Part shown: positions 33,688 through 47,500 of the stretch, piece after piece
How the letters are laid out: each line of letters opens with the position of its first letter
Numbering within the stretch: position 1 is the first letter of the stretch
Source of the DNA: Paragordius varius
Lineage: Eukaryota > Nematomorpha
Length of the DNA stretch: 64,000 nucleotides
Reading direction: 5' to 3'
Assembly (NCBI GenBank): GCA_964247055.1
Contig: OZ176053.1
Location: forward strand, 7,378,001-7,442,000
Translations under genes and position numbers: made by a program
The notes under the pieces: generated by a model
What the model was told of the DNA's origin: nothing
The model's input: the letters and a program-made list of their open reading frames with translations, nothing else
The model's database searches: none

Positions 33688-35541
33688 ATGAGCACAAAAA
33701 GAGGTTGTAAATTCAACGATGAATTAGTGAAAGATTTTCCTTTTATCAAAAAAACCGAGAATGAATCATCTGTTAAATGTCTTATATGCGAGGGGGATTC
33801 ACCCTATCACATGGGGCAAGCATGATATTACAAAGCATATGAAAACACAGAAACATAAAAAATGTTTAGATATTGGTGGCATCATCTTACAAAATGAACG
33901 ATTTTTTTCGAAAAACCGCTTTTGGAGAGGAAGAAAAGAATTTGGCACTAGCTGAGGGCGTGTAATGTTTTCACGCCGTTAATCACAATCATTCCTTTTG
34001 ATCTATGGACTGTAACTCACAGGTTTTTCGCATGTTATTCCATAAAATTACATGTGCCCGTACAAAGGCTGAAGCCATTGTGTGCAATGTCCTCTCGCCA
34101 CATGCATTTTCTGAAATACAAAAAGATTTGCTGAAAATCAATTTCTTATCCCTATACTCTGATGCATCAAATCACCATGAAACAAATTATTTCCCACTTT
34201 AATAAGATATTTTGATTCAGAAACCGGATTAAAAATTAAAATTTTAGATTTAATTTCTCTAAAAGGTGAAAATTTCGAAATAATATTACTTCAATAATGC
34301 ATATTCTAGAAAAAATAATTTAAAAGACAAAATTATCGCATATTGCGCTGACAACACCAATATGAACTTTGGTGGAAAAGCAAGGATGGGAACAAAAAAT
34401 ATTTTTCATAAATTAACAGATAATCTTAATCAAAACATTATTGGCGTTGGGTGTGCAGCGCATATAATACACAACGCTATTCAAACAGCTGCTGATTTGT
34501 TACCCCTAGATGTGGAAAATGTAGTTGTTAAAATATATTCCTATTTTTATATATACACGGTACGTGTTAAAACGCTTAAAGAATTCTGTGAAAATGCAGA
34601 AATTCAATATCAAAAAATGCTTGGATATTGTAAAATTCGTTGGTTAGCTTTTATGCCAGCTATCGAAAGAATTTTAGAAATGTATGATCCATTAAAATGT
34701 TATTTTATCACAAGACAAATGTCATACAACTTTAGAAAAGTTTTTTGAAAGTGATTCTTCAAAAATATGGTTAGAATTCTTACTTAAGCTTCTCTCTTTC
34801 AAAATGTTATTAAATTTATAGAAGGTGACAAAATTTCGGCAATAGCCAATGAAGTTAGTAACCTAAAATTCCAATGTCAAGAAAGGTTAGAAAATAATTT
34901 TATACCATTAACCATCCTCAATATAATAAATAATTTAGAAAAACAAGGCTTAAAATATCGCCAAGATCTCCTGTACCATAAAAAAATGTTATATACAAAC
35001 TGTAAAGATTATTTGGAAGACTGGACGACGAAATTCAATGAAATTGATCATTTTCATTGGATAACATTAAAATCAGATTTTAATTGGTGCGATGTTCAAA
35101 AATCATTTGATTATATCTGCTCCCAAAAATTCTCAAAAAGTAATCTTTCAGAAAATGATTTTTTTTCTGAAGTATCATTAGTTAAAAAATATATTAATAA
35201 TGAAAAACTTAAATTATGGACAAAAGAAAAATATACAGTAGAAAAGAAATGGTTGGAAATATTTCATCATTTTGAAGCCAACTATATTACATACAATAAT
35301 ATTTTAAAAATTGTGGAATTCGTCTTTACCTGTAACCAACGCTGATACTGAGCGCGTTTTTTCCACAGTAAATCAGGTAGGGACATCGCAAAAATCAAAT
35401 TTTAATGTTGAAACTTTAAAGGCCGTTTTATCTGTCAAATATAATTTGACTAATTCTTGTGAAGACTTCTACAATATTTTAAAAAATGATGACAATCTGC
35501 TAAAACGCATTCACTCAAACAAAAAATATACCAAAGAATAA
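33688..35541 (+). pseudogene. hAT-family transposase with BED-type zinc finger, copy 2 (decayed)
   Basis: ATG at 33,688, colinear with copy 1. The BED-like finger is interrupted by a small insertion near 33,790. Open pieces follow: 34,362-34,748 (NIIGVGCAAHIIHNAIQTAA, IRWLAFMPAIERILEMYD, the central catalytic region), 34,986-35,345 (LYTNCKDYLEDWTTKFNEID) and 35,311-35,541 (LPVTNADTERVFSTVNQV, the hAT C-terminal dimerisation region). The pieces lie in different frames, so no functional protein can be made. Between copies, many differences fall at third codon positions, so the source gene was probably under selection. Confidence 0.9.
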
Positions 35542-35689
35542 AAAATTTTCTTATATTTATAAAGTTTTATGTTAAAAAATAAACAAATTACTTAAAATAT
35601 TGTATAAGTCTTCTTAATTTGACAAATTATATTTGAACACATAAAATCTTTTATTCAACATTTAAATTTGATTCCGTGTCCTCACTTAA

Positions 35690-36390
35690 TTTACTGTGGA
35701 ATAACGCGTTCAATAGCAGTGATTCAGGTAAAGATAATGCAAATTCTACAATTAAAATATTATATGGAACATAATTTGTTTAAAAATGATTATTTTAACC
35801 ATTTCTATCCTACGTATTTTTTCTGTTGTCCATAATAAAGTTTTCATTCAATATATTTATTTAATAATGAGACTTTATAAAAAAGTGTCATTATACCGTC
35901 TTGTCTTCCAAATAATCGTTTCTGTTTGTATAAAACATTTTTATATTCTGGCTATTCATTGAGCCTTGTTTCTCTGGATGCTTTATAATATTGCGATTAG
36001 GTAATGGTATAAAATTATTTTCCAACCTTTTTTGATTGGAATTTTGATCTTTGTCCTGTGATAAAAAATAGGATTCTAGGAGATCACATTTTTATAAATA
36101 TTTCAATGGCTGGCAAAAGAGCTTACCAATAGTTCTACAATATCCAAGAATTTTAAAATCTATATTTTCCACATCCAGGGGTAACAAATCAGTAGCTGTT
36201 TGAATAGGGTTGCTTATCTGCCAATAATGTTTTGATTAAGATTATTCGCTAAATTGTTAAAAATATTTTTTGTGTCGCTTCTTGCATCACCCAGCGCACT
36301 TTGTGAAGATTTCGTCTTTATTATTTTTTTCTAGAGTATTACAATCACTTCACCCTTTGTTCGTGCACTAAATTTATTGAATAAGGTACA
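35690..36390 (-). pseudogene. Inverted, deleted transposase relic in hAT copy 2
   Basis: Colinear with 25,855-26,545 in copy 1: TTTACTGTGGAATAACGCGTTC (antisense of the ERVFSTV region) at 35,688-35,715, then TGTGATAAAAAATAGGATTC, the CATCCAGGGGTAACAAATC box and GTTCGTGCACTAAATTTATTG. It is convergent with the sense transposase, so read-through from both sides would give complementary RNA. Confidence 0.8.
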
Positions 36391-36563
36391 AACAACCTGT
36401 AAGGTACAAATTTTTTTATATTTATAATGTTTTTGTGTTAAAAATAAATAAATATTACAATAAATTTTTTGTATAAAAATTTTTGGTTGTACCCCCCAAT
36501 GACCCCCCTTTTCAAATTTGTCCCGCTTTTTCCTTCAAAAAATCTGGTCACCTTATGTATAGA

Positions 36564-39500
36564 CAACATTTTTTATCCCCATTAGGTTAATGTGTGAAAC
36601 CTAAAAATTTGCTAATAATAAAAATTATAGGTAAATTATATGGAATATTTTATCAATATTGATTTATATGCATACATATATTTCTGATATAAAAACCAGA
36701 CCTTTAAAAAGATAACAATATTTATGAGTCTATTAAATTCGGTAATTATGAAACATCTCCATCATTTTCGAGAAGGGATTACGTTAACATAAAATTATAT
36801 AAGACTTTTTCGATTAACTAAACATTTTATTAATATTATCTAAAAGCATTTTTTGATATGTACTCATTTAATGCGCATAATTGTCGCATTTAAAAAATTT
36901 GCTTTGGACAAAATGTATAAATCGATGCATTAGGCTTCATTCATCATTAAAATTTTGCTGGCCGGCTCATAGACAACTTTTTAACATAATGCTTTAATTT
37001 TCAATTATTAATTTGTGTATTATAGCCAACATAAATTCCAAACATTTGTTGGAAAAAGACATTGTTTTATATTATATAAAATATAATATATTTATGTGAA
37101 ATCCAAACTAATTTATTTTAACCATTTATTTGTTAATGTCCGCGAAATTGATAAAAAATATATTTCTTTGATGTTTCAATATAATATATTAAGTTTTATT
37201 TTTTACCCTGCGGGCGGCACTTTCAAAAACGTAATTAACAGATAGGTTTCTTATATTTTAAAAATCGTATGATTGTTTTTTTTCGATTCAAAATGTATCC
37301 TGAAAGGCAAATTTAATAGTAAAAAGTTTAATCATCTGAATTGAACGATGTCACCACTTAAATTGCTTTTAGCCGTTATTGTTTCGTTTTTAACTTGCGG
37401 AAATATCGTATATGTTTTATAAAATGTTTATTAATTTTAAAATTAGATTACTAGGAACAACTAATAGAGTTAATGCATTTCGATAATGACATATTTCCCC
37501 CTAAAATTTTGTTTTAAAGTAAGTTACTTCATTTTATTTTACCATTTAAGCCTTTGAAGTTAATTTATAATAGATAAAGTAAAAAAACTTTTTCCATACC
37601 GCATATTTTTTGTCATCTTACAACCAAAAGTTGTTAAAAACTGCATCAAGGAATTGAAATTAAGTAATAAACTCAAATGGGATATGTTTTAATCTTTTTA
37701 CGAACTAAGTGACAAAGATCATTGCAACAAATGGGTATTGATCTAGTAGCTCATTTTATTATATATAAATATTTATGACCTATTTAACTTGAGTTATATT
37801 CACATATGCTGTAATATATTTTGAAAAAAATTAATAATCGGAAACATTTTTTTTCATTTTTCTATTATAACTAAAAGTTTGTTATTAGGTTAAGCATATC
37901 TAAGAAATTTTGAAGTGTGAAACTTTTGTAATAGACATTGGTTAAAGTGTATTTACGTTTCCGTCACCATTATATGGTTGTCAATCCATGGTTTATAATG
38001 AATTCACATCTTCCCCTTTAGAATAAATACTCCAATAACGAATATTTATAAAAATGAATTTGATTGCGTGACCTATTTCTCGTTCATTGAATAATAGCTT
38101 TGAAATCATAACAATATATAATGCCCCTTAAAATAATCAAAACTTTGCTAAGTATAACAGATTTTCCCACATACTGTGCCAGTATATAGGCATATAATAT
38201 ATTTAAAATCCGTAAACTGTTCTGATTCAAAGTTAAAATAATGTGCCATTTAAGATAGAGGTTATAAAAATGGTCTTTTATGCTGTGAATAAAAAATAGC
38301 ATGCTTCTATACCTTTTTATGCCATGCAACACTTTAATAACCCTTACAGCCAATAAAAAAATTAAAATGAAGCTTAGCCTCTAATCCGGTTTTGCTACAA
38401 TTTTTTTGAATTTTTTTCCAACTTTATTGTGCAGCGCATTAATATGTAAGACATAAATTAAGTTATATATTCCTTTTGAAACCATTAATGATCGTGTGAA
38501 TAAAAATTTTACCTTGAAAAGGGTATAACAGTTGAAATCTTAATTTAATTAGATGATCAACATACAAATTTATTTAACACATCAGCCTATCCTTTTTACA
38601 GAGAAGGGCTATATTAATCTTTTAATTTTTAATTTACTAATCTTCGCTTAATAACTATATTAAATTAAAATTTGTAATACATAACTTATATCATTATTAT
38701 CTTTTATAGACTATTAAGAAACATGTTACAAATAAATTAATGAATTCGATTATTAATATTATCAATATAAAAAAGTGATTTATATTCATGAGATTTACAC
38801 ATAACATAGTTATTTAACATTCTGATTCATCTATATACACCTTTTTATATAATAAAAATAATAAGATTTCCTGACTTCTCCGAATACATTTTTTTAATTA
38901 ACTTTTTAACCAAACCTGAGATGACCACCAATTTTGTGCCAAATAAGCGAAACACAAGATGACAAATAGGAGTAATGTTATTGGTAAGTAAACTCTTGAA
39001 ATTATATCTTCGCAAATACGTGATTTTTTTCTAATTCCTCTAATTTATGCCGAACCTTAATCATATATATTTGAGAGGATACAAGATGATATAATACACC
39101 TAAGATACGTTGAGTATTTGTAAAAACTTTTTTAAATGTCAAATCAGGAACTGTTTTGATATATTTGTTTTAATAACCTACGATAATTTTTTTAATTCAA
39201 TTCATTAACCTAGCTAAAACAGAGGACTATAGTTAACAAATTCTAACTATGTCCCCATTAAGCGTTTTAGTTTCTACTAAAAGATCTTTTGAATGCATTT
39301 CGTTTGATAAAAAATTATTGACTTACAATTTGTTGATATAATGAAATAAATTTCACAGTTTCTATTATTTTTTTACTCCAAACATAATTAAATTGTTTAA
39401 CATCTGTGAAATAGTTGATCATCTAAAATTTAACATATTCTTGTACAGTTAAAGAAGTCTCTTACCAAAAAAGTGTTATATAAATAGGAAAGCAGACGGA

Positions 39501-40967
39501 TAAATTTTCAACAATATTTTTTGGTCAAATATACATTTTCCTAATGATAAAGTTTATACAAACTCTAATATAAAATAATTAGTTCACAATAATTAAAGAT
39601 TTGTTATTAATATTTTTCCCCAATGATTTTTTATACCTTGCTTATGATTTTAAATATTGCATCAAGAAAATAAGTCGAAATATCTGTGACACATCACACC
39701 TCATTCGTAAAACATCATTAATTCTATAATTAAATTAATTACATTCATAATTTTAAATTTAATTGGGCTCATTATACTTATGAGTGTTCCCAAACAAATT
39801 TTCCCTATTGTTTGTTTTCCCAAACAGAACAATAGGTATAATTGGTAGCTTATAAAATTTTAATATTGTCATATATTGGAAATTTAGTCGCCTAAATTTA
39901 AACATTTTAAAGATAACAAATATGTTTTTTGGTATAAAATGTTTAAAATAAATGAATTCAGTCAACCATCTGAATTTTTATACGAAAAACCTTTCTGTTA
40001 ATACGATGGTCACTCTAGTTTTAAGTTAAGAAAGATTTAATCCTTGTTTATCCGTCACACTCTGGAATATCGATATTTAATTATGTTTTCCCTATTAGAT
40101 CTCAAATTAAGTGTTTTCAATGCAATACAATATTAAATTATGACATAATAAATTTTTTACAGTATATATGTAAAAAATTGAGAATATAAAAAAGTCAACA
40201 TGATTAATATTCATATGTAATCCCTTTTTAATCCTTACATAATGTGCAGCATATTAACTTTTTATAATATGTGGGCTCTGGACATTCGGACCAAACAATT
40301 TTTATTACTTTTATACTTATATATAGGCAAATGATAAATTATGGCTATATTGTAATTATTATTGGGAACAGAGAAAAAATTAAATTATACACCAACAAGA
40401 TATAAGTTTTTATCATAAGGAGATAAATGTTATACGGCCTACACATGTCTTTTTGCTATACCAATTAAAATACCCATAAAACCAATAATATTTCTCTTTA
40501 CTGCTACTGTTTCACCGGAATGGAGATAAGAAACTTTGAAAAGATATATTAATGTGTGTAACAAAAAGAATCGTAAATATAACAGTGCATAAAAATAATA
40601 AATTATTACCACTTAAAATTTATATGGTGCCACAAACGATCAGAGCAAATTTAAAATTTTATTGGTCTTTACATAAATCTATTTTTTAAAAAACGTATGT
40701 ATGTTTGAATATTTAAGACAATTATTTATGTTTATCATTCACTTCTATTATTATTCATTTTAACAAAAAGATTTTTGAATGGAAAAGGTTATAAAGGAAT
40801 GAATAATCAATAGGTTTAAATGTTATATTATTTTAACACTTTTTTTTCCGTTTAACCTAATTCCAATAGTACATTTTTTCAATAAACTCTTTTGGTTAAG
40901 AATATTCTTTTGTACATTTTATAATTTCCAACATTTTTTATATTAATTTTTTTTTATCAAATATAGA
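36564..40967. other. 4.4 kb AT-rich stretch without recognised gene
   Basis: No convincing coding region on either strand. The longest frame (38,084-38,353, minus, 89 codons) is rich in Ile, Leu, Tyr and Lys without family resemblance and is not supported. No repeat shared with other parts of the window stood out. The last few hundred bases should contain the promoter of the peptide precursor at 40,968. Confidence 0.45.
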
Positions 40968-41435
40968 ATGAATTTTAAGTTGCACATTTTTTTTGTATCT
41001 ATTTGGATTTTTCCAATGATTGCAGAAAAATCTATCGACCACGGGTTAGCCACCGATTTGAAAAACCATAATATTCCGCGGTCTAAACGAGCCTTGACTC
41101 AATTTGATGGTTCCCAATATCCACGATATGTCAAAAGTATGATAGAGGACGAACCATATGTTTACCTTAACCCGGGAGAACATTTAGATATAAACCGAAG
41201 ACGAGATAGATTCGATTCGGGTTTGTACCCTGAATTATTTGATTCAGATTTTTATCGGATTAATAAACGCCTCTTTATTGGAAAAAGGTTAAGGGACAGA
41301 AACAGATTATCTTTTGGTTTGGGAAAGCGCCGGCGTCGAAGAGGGACACGCGGCAATATTTTTGGATTCAATTCACGTTATGATGATCTTTGGCGAATCG
41401 GTCGGAGTGCATCCTCCAGTGACAATGACGATTAA
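40968..41435 (+). CDS. Secreted peptide precursor with one allatostatin-A-like LSFGL-amide
   Basis: 155 aa, single coding exon. Residues 1-20 form a signal peptide (MNFKLHIFFVSIWIFPMIAE). Dibasic or polybasic sites follow: K40R41, R77-R79, K100R101, K106R107 and K120-R125. The piece LRDRNRLSFGL-G-KR (108-121) would give an amidated peptide ending in SFGLamide, the allatostatin-A type ending (usually Y/F-x-F-G-L-NH2). A second likely amidated product, GNIFGFNSRYDDLWRI-G-R (129-146), follows; LFI-G-KR (102-107) could be a third or just a spacer. Known precursors of this type usually hold many FGLamides; here there is one. An acceptor-like TTTTTATCAAATATAG ends 1 nt before the ATG. CYFIP starts only 148 bp downstream. 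Homology to true AST-A versus convergence is open. Confidence 0.82.
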   Translation: MNFKLHIFFVSIWIFPMIAEKSIDHGLATDLKNHNIPRSKRALTQFDGSQYPRYVKSMIEDEPYVYLNPGEHLDINRRRDRFDSGLYPELFDSDFYRINKRLFIGKRLRDRNRLSFGLGKRRRRRGTRGNIFGFNSRYDDLWRIGRSASSSDNDD

Positions 41436-41520
41436 ATTTACTATTTAAATATAAATTGGTGAACATTAAATAATGTATTTTTTACCATTGATATATCTAT
41501 TTGATTTCTTGCTTATTACA

Positions 41521-41542
41521 AATAAATTGTTTTAGTTTTCAG
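41521..41542 (+). promoter_or_regulatory. Poly(A) signal followed at once by acceptor-like TTTTAGTTTTCAG
   Basis: AATAAA at 41,521-41,526 lies 86 nt after the precursor stop. TTTTAGTTTTCAG ends at 41,542, 41 nt before the CYFIP ATG. This is the layout of an operon junction with trans-splicing, or of a 5' untranslated exon of CYFIP whose first exon lies further upstream. Only transcript data can tell. Confidence 0.4.
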
Positions 41543-41582
41543 TTGTTTTACCTTTTTATGTTTTTATAATATGTTTTTTTAA

Positions 41583-44500
41583 ATGTTGAGTGGAAATATA
41601 TTTAACGACGCACTAGCCAATTTGGATATTCTTGATGACCATAATTTACCCGATAACCAAGCTTGCATTGAATTTAAGAGCGGTATAAATGCATTTAGTC
41701 AGCTAAATTATGACGACGTTCCTCTTTTTGCCAATGTTATTAATCGGTATTTGATTGAATGTTACAATTTTTCTGAATTATTGTCTTTGTTACAAGAAGG
41801 TCAACGATTTTGTACAATTTTATACACTTGGAGATGTTGCTCACGTGCTTTGCCATTACCTAAATCAAATGAACAATCTAATCGAACTGAGATTTACGAA
41901 AAAACAGTTGAGGTTTTGGGACCTCAAGTTAACAAACTTATGAAGTTAATGCATTTTTGTCGTAAAGCTATAGATGTTTTTACAAATGAAATTAAAAATA
42001 TGGTTCTATTAAATGATAAAAAAAGATCCGTTTTGAATCAATCTTATATCCTTATTCTCTACAAATTATTAGAAATGTTTATGCATTTAGATGAATTAAA
42101 AAACATGAAATCAAGCATAAAAAATGACTATTCAGCTTATAAGCGTGCCGCACAATTTATTAAAGCTTTACATGTAAATGCAGAATCTTTGCAAGAATCT
42201 CAAAATTTATCGATGTTTTTAGCAAATCAACATAAATTACGGTCTATGCTTAAAAATCAGCTTGATGCCATAGAATTTTACGAAGAAGTATTTTATGATC
42301 TTATTAAAATGGCTTTTGAGCTATTTGAAAACGGTCAGTTTTCGACACCCAATGAAAAACATTTACTACTTAAAGTTATCGCATTTTTACTCAACTTTAT
42401 TGATAATGATCGACACAACCCATACAATCCCAAACAATGTAATCAAAATTACAAAAGTAACGGTAATAGTGGATTTATTCTAAACTCACTGGATCTTTCT
42501 ATAAGCAGTGGAACGTCAATGAAATATGGCGGGCAACAACAAAATAAATACAATACCTTACATGGAAAATCTAGGGGTAATTCAACAACACTCAATAGTC
42601 TTAGCCTTATGGATACGGGCCAAATGAATGGAAAATCAACACAACATAGTACAAAAAAGAAATTTAGTTCTGGTTCATCTAACAATAGTTCAAGTGCTTC
42701 GTCACGATTAGCGTCTCTGGCCTCGTATTCTCTTCAGTTTTGTACATGGCTCCCACGCTTAGATAAGTTATTTGGATATGGTCCGAGGTATGTACCCATT
42801 TACATTTACAACTTTTCTGATAGATTGGGAGGTATCGATGTCAAATCTTTGAATGATACTACCACCCAAAGTGATCATTTTGATTATGGATCATGTATTG
42901 CTTATGCCACGGATATGCAAATAAATGTGTTTGCTACTTATGTGACAACTACACCCAATTATGATGCAACTAAGTGGGCCTTATCACTTTCTCCTTCACC
43001 TTATGTGGAGAGTTGTGGTCCTGGTATTATAAAGTCTAGAGCAACAAAATCAAAAGTTAATCGTAATAAAAATGGTGAAGGTGCACAACCCCTACTAGAA
43101 AAAGATATAGATTTTAGGGATGATGCTGGTAACACTAATCATCTTTTAGATAATGGAGTCGATAATAGTACTTCCATTTATGAACTTGATGAGAAAAACT
43201 CTTCGGAAAACTATGCCATTAAACAACATCCCGTTTTACACAATTTATCCCAAAATTTAACAAATTTATATTCATCGAATAGTACGACAGGTGTAAATCC
43301 ATTACCTCCTGTAATAGCGCCCGGTTCAGCTATCTCCTCTAAAAAACCACAGAATCTTACCGCTCAGCACACTTGGTTAGGTTTGAGTACATTTTTTACC
43401 AATTTTCCCCATCGACAATTTTCTCGAAATTTATTGATAGAATGGGGCTTAGCTAAAGAAATGTACCAAAATTACACACTTCAACTAGCTGCTTATATTA
43501 ATGAAGCTTCTTTATGCCAAAATCAGCGTATCTTAACAGATTCACAAAACGCCGATATAAAAGAACTTGCCCTGCGTGGCATTCAACTCCTTACTCATTG
43601 GAATTGTGTCGTGAGTGAAACGTATGCCTATAAACTCATGAATCCTGTCACAAGTAATTTCATCGACACAGAGAAAGCTGTAAACGAAACGGAAGATTAT
43701 GAAAGAGCATTAAAATACAATTTTACCGTTTCGGATAAAACGTCTTTGGTCGAAATGATAGGTATGATCAAAGCGTTGGCAACATTACTCCAAAAAGCAT
43801 CTCCCTTGTTTCGGGAAAGTATAGTTCGTAACATATACGCTGAAATGCAGGATTTAGTGCAGCTTCACATACGCGAATCGCTTCGTAAAGCTGTAAAAAA
43901 CAAAAAGGACGCTATCAAAAATATCTTGATGGCTTTACGTGAAATTTGTATTGATTTGCCAAAAAATTATGTATGGTCAGAGGATCCCATGTTTAAAGGT
44001 AAAAAGGATGTTGATACCCATTTCGAAGTTTGCGTACCACGCAAAGCTGCACCACCGTCATTGACCCAAATTTGTTTGATGCGAACTCTGCTGAACCTTC
44101 TTATTTCTGATATTTCAACTCCAGCTATGTTGTATTCCCTCAACATATCATCTGGAGTCGGTGCATTAAGTGTTTTAGGCAATAACTCTGGCGGAGCTAA
44201 CGCTAAAAGGGCATTAAAGAAAGATTTGGAGCCGTCATTCGTTAATATGATTGAAAATTTTCTCAAAGCTTCCTGGTTTTGGCCAACACTCCTTAACTAT
44301 CAGGCTACACTTTTAGAAGTGTCCGATTTATCATATTGTTGGTATCGTGAGTTTTATCTTGAAATGACCATGGGTGCCCGTGTTCAATTTCCTATAGATA
44401 TGTCACTTCCTTGGATGCTTATACATCATATCCTTAAGTTAGCCAGTGCTTTTGGTACTTTTTCCAAAAAAGAGCCCTACTTAATTGAAAATTTATTTTA

Positions 44501-47500
44501 CATGCTTGAAATTTATAATGATGCATCGCACTTGGCATTAATGCACTATAAGAAAAAGCATTTGTTTGATGAAGTACAAGCGGAAACTAATCTGAGTTGG
44601 GACCAACTGCTGTTTCAATTAAATGAATCAATTTTTTCATATTACAAACAATTAGCAGCGACCCTAATTTTGGATAAAAAATTTACCGATGATTGCTCGA
44701 GTAAGTCTCGTGAACTTTCAAATTATCCTCTCCTATTCAGATATAGGACATTATTATTGCAAAAGCATGTGTTACTTTTGGGACGTTACCTTGACCTCAA
44801 TCGCTTACTTACACAGAGGCTTGTCCTGTCATTTCAAGTTTCATTAAAAAAAGTTTGTTCTGATTTCCTTTCTAGTGATTTAACCGCTATAACCATGTTT
44901 GATGTATCATTGGAAGTAAATCGATTAGCTTACAATATGTGCCAAGGCGAGAATGATCAACTGGAAATGCCCCCGTTTGCCAGATTATTAGATGTTTGTA
45001 CCAAACAACTTGCGGCCCATATTAAACCTCATTTATTATTAGATAGTTCTAATATGATAGCTTACCATATTATGAGGGAATTAGAGTTTGATTTCCTACC
45101 CAATTACACTTTTAATGCAACCACCAATCGATTCGTTCGTTGCAAAGAAATTGATTTCACCTCTCATGATTTTAGCCGTAACAAGCTTAATCAAGATGAA
45201 CCATTTGCTCCATCATATTCTTGGGGTTCCAAGTTTTTGAATCAAGCATATGAAAAAGTTTTGTTCCCTCAAACCACTTATGTTGGAGCCATTCACATGA
45301 AATTGATTGTTAAGTATTTAGGGTATCAAGGTACGTTTTTTTAATTATAAAAATATGTCCAAATTAAATAAAAATAGAATGCGCGAGTTTTAGGGGTAGA
45401 TTGCTAATACCATTTCGAGTGCTCGTAAAAGCCCATTTATATGATATTTTAGAAATATTTCTGCAGAGTAAACAGCAATATTATTGGTTATATGAATCTT
45501 TTAAATTTGCTGATAGTTATAAAATCTTTTTTTCTTACCTATATTAAAAATTTTTTTTACTCATAATTCAAAAGATTATAGGACCAATAATATGTTTGTT
45601 TCCTATATTTATTATCGCAATACTTGAAGTATTGCTGAATTTTTTTAGCCCTTTTCATCAAGCTTGCTAATTGAGAGAATTTAATTTCGCGAATAAGAAT
45701 GTTAATTGCTGTAAAGAAAATTATAAAAACAATATGAACTTGTTTGAAAAAGAAATTGAATTAGAAGCGAGATAGTTTCTTCCTTTATAAATTCTTTGGT
45801 CATTGTTAGTGTATTAGGGTAAACCGCCATTTATTGGTTTAAAACAAAAATACTTACATGCCGCATTTTTCTCTATGAACGAATTTAAGACCCATTTAAC
45901 CAATAATATTTCTTGTATTTTTGATGGGATTATTAAAGGTTTCAATTCGAAAATCACCATTTATAACATCAAATTGATATTTGTTTCGACATTAAAAGCA
46001 TATATAAGATATAAAATTTAATACACCGACGATAAAAAATGTTCGCTTTTATAATACTACTACTCTCTTTTTGCTATAAGCTTTATAAATACGTATAAAG
46101 ATTATAGCATCGTGTTATATTTTTGTAAAAAAATTTTTATTTTATTTTAACAAATTTTTGGTTCTGGGATTTTATTTTAAATTTTAAAAAGCATTTAAGT
46201 GTCAACGAAAGCATTGATTCAATATACACACAAGTTTCGAATGTTTTGCATTACAAACTTTTTTAATTCAATGTGTATACCAAAAAGTTTTGCCAAAATT
46301 AATTATCTAAATCAATTTACATTTTAGATTAAAGTAAATAAAAAATTAGTTCAATTTTCCCAACACCAAAAAATAGTTTTCTCATAACGAATTAAATGTT
46401 TCGATTTTCGTTTTTTTTCAATTCTTATTCAGTCGAAACCGATGTCATTAAATATTAAAATAAAAATTAGTATCTGAAAGATCATTCTTATGAATTTTTT
46501 TTATATAAAGTGAATCTATGTTTATTTAAATAATTTTCATCCACCAATTTATCACATACAATTTTAGCAAAAAACGTTTTCGATTTTTACGTTGTGTTGG
46601 TTAAAACATTTTTTAGCCAGGGGGTGAACACGCGGCCCTCCAAGACTTTATGTGGGCCCTCAAAAAATTGGTTATCTCTAATTGCAAAAATATATTCACA
46701 AAATCTGAGTAAAATTGATATTTCTTAAGCAATTTCTCATAAGTTTATCCCTGTATGCAAACAGTAAAAAAATGTTATATTTTGGTTCCATTTTTCTGTC
46801 TTATTTTTGAAATGTAATAGATTTTAAACATACATATTTTAAATGCGGTCGGCCAATTTTTTGAGTCGAAAGTGCGACCCGCGAAGCCATTTGTGTTGTC
46901 CACCCCTGTTTTAAGCCTGAAATATGTTTTTTTATTATAACACAATAAATCGGTAAATTCAGCACACGATAGACATAGAGAATCCAAGCTTTTTTGAGAT
47001 CCATAAATTACCTTTGGTGATATTTTATACGAATATATCTTTTGCAGGCCTATCTTACGTGTATGAACGATTGCTACATCATGCAGAATGTTTGATAAAT
47101 AATAATATTGCCAATCACACAGCATCTATCCTTAAGTTAATGCCGAAACAATGTAAATTGTTGAGATATGATTACGGGGCAAACGGAATTTTAGCATATT
47201 ATCAAGCACAATTAAAGGAATTATTAAAATTTGCTCATCTCAAAACAGGCACATATCAATTGTTCCGTGAGCTCGGCAACGTTATCATTTTAGCGATCCA
47301 ACTTGAAAAGTATTTATTTGAAGAGGAATCGATGGATTTGGTACAGGCGTCTATTTTTCAAAACGTGATTCCAACACCCTGGTGTGCCGAAGGCGAAAAA
47401 TTGGAACACAAAATGAAACTGCTGGAGCTTAAATGTGCAGCAATCAATGTCGCAAACAATATCGAAAAACTTGGGTCCGCTAAGCAGTCCTACATGGCAA

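Larger units (their letters stand above)
33291..36555 (+). mobile_element. hAT transposon, copy 2, with perfect target duplication
   Basis: 3,265 bp, with ends TAAGGTGACCAGA / TCTGGTCACCTTA and a perfect 8-bp direct repeat TGTATAGA at 33,283-33,290 and 36,556-36,563. It is the sister of the element at 22,673-26,715 but lacks the nested MITE (single TTAA at 33,573-33,576) and has one rather than nearly three leader repeats. The perfect target duplication suggests a fairly recent insertion, although the transposase is already broken. Confidence 0.95.

Noticed and set aside
38084-38353. 89-codon minus-strand frame in the gene-poor region
   Set aside because: Composition fits chance in AT-rich DNA; no leader, motif or neighbour supports it.
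43967-44266. 99-codon minus-strand frame within CYFIP
   Set aside because: Antisense shadow of a conserved coding exon.
46775-47125. 116-codon and 67-codon minus-strand frames
   Set aside because: They cross a hAT MITE, the end of CYFIP intron 1 and the start of exon 2 in antisense; no support as genes.
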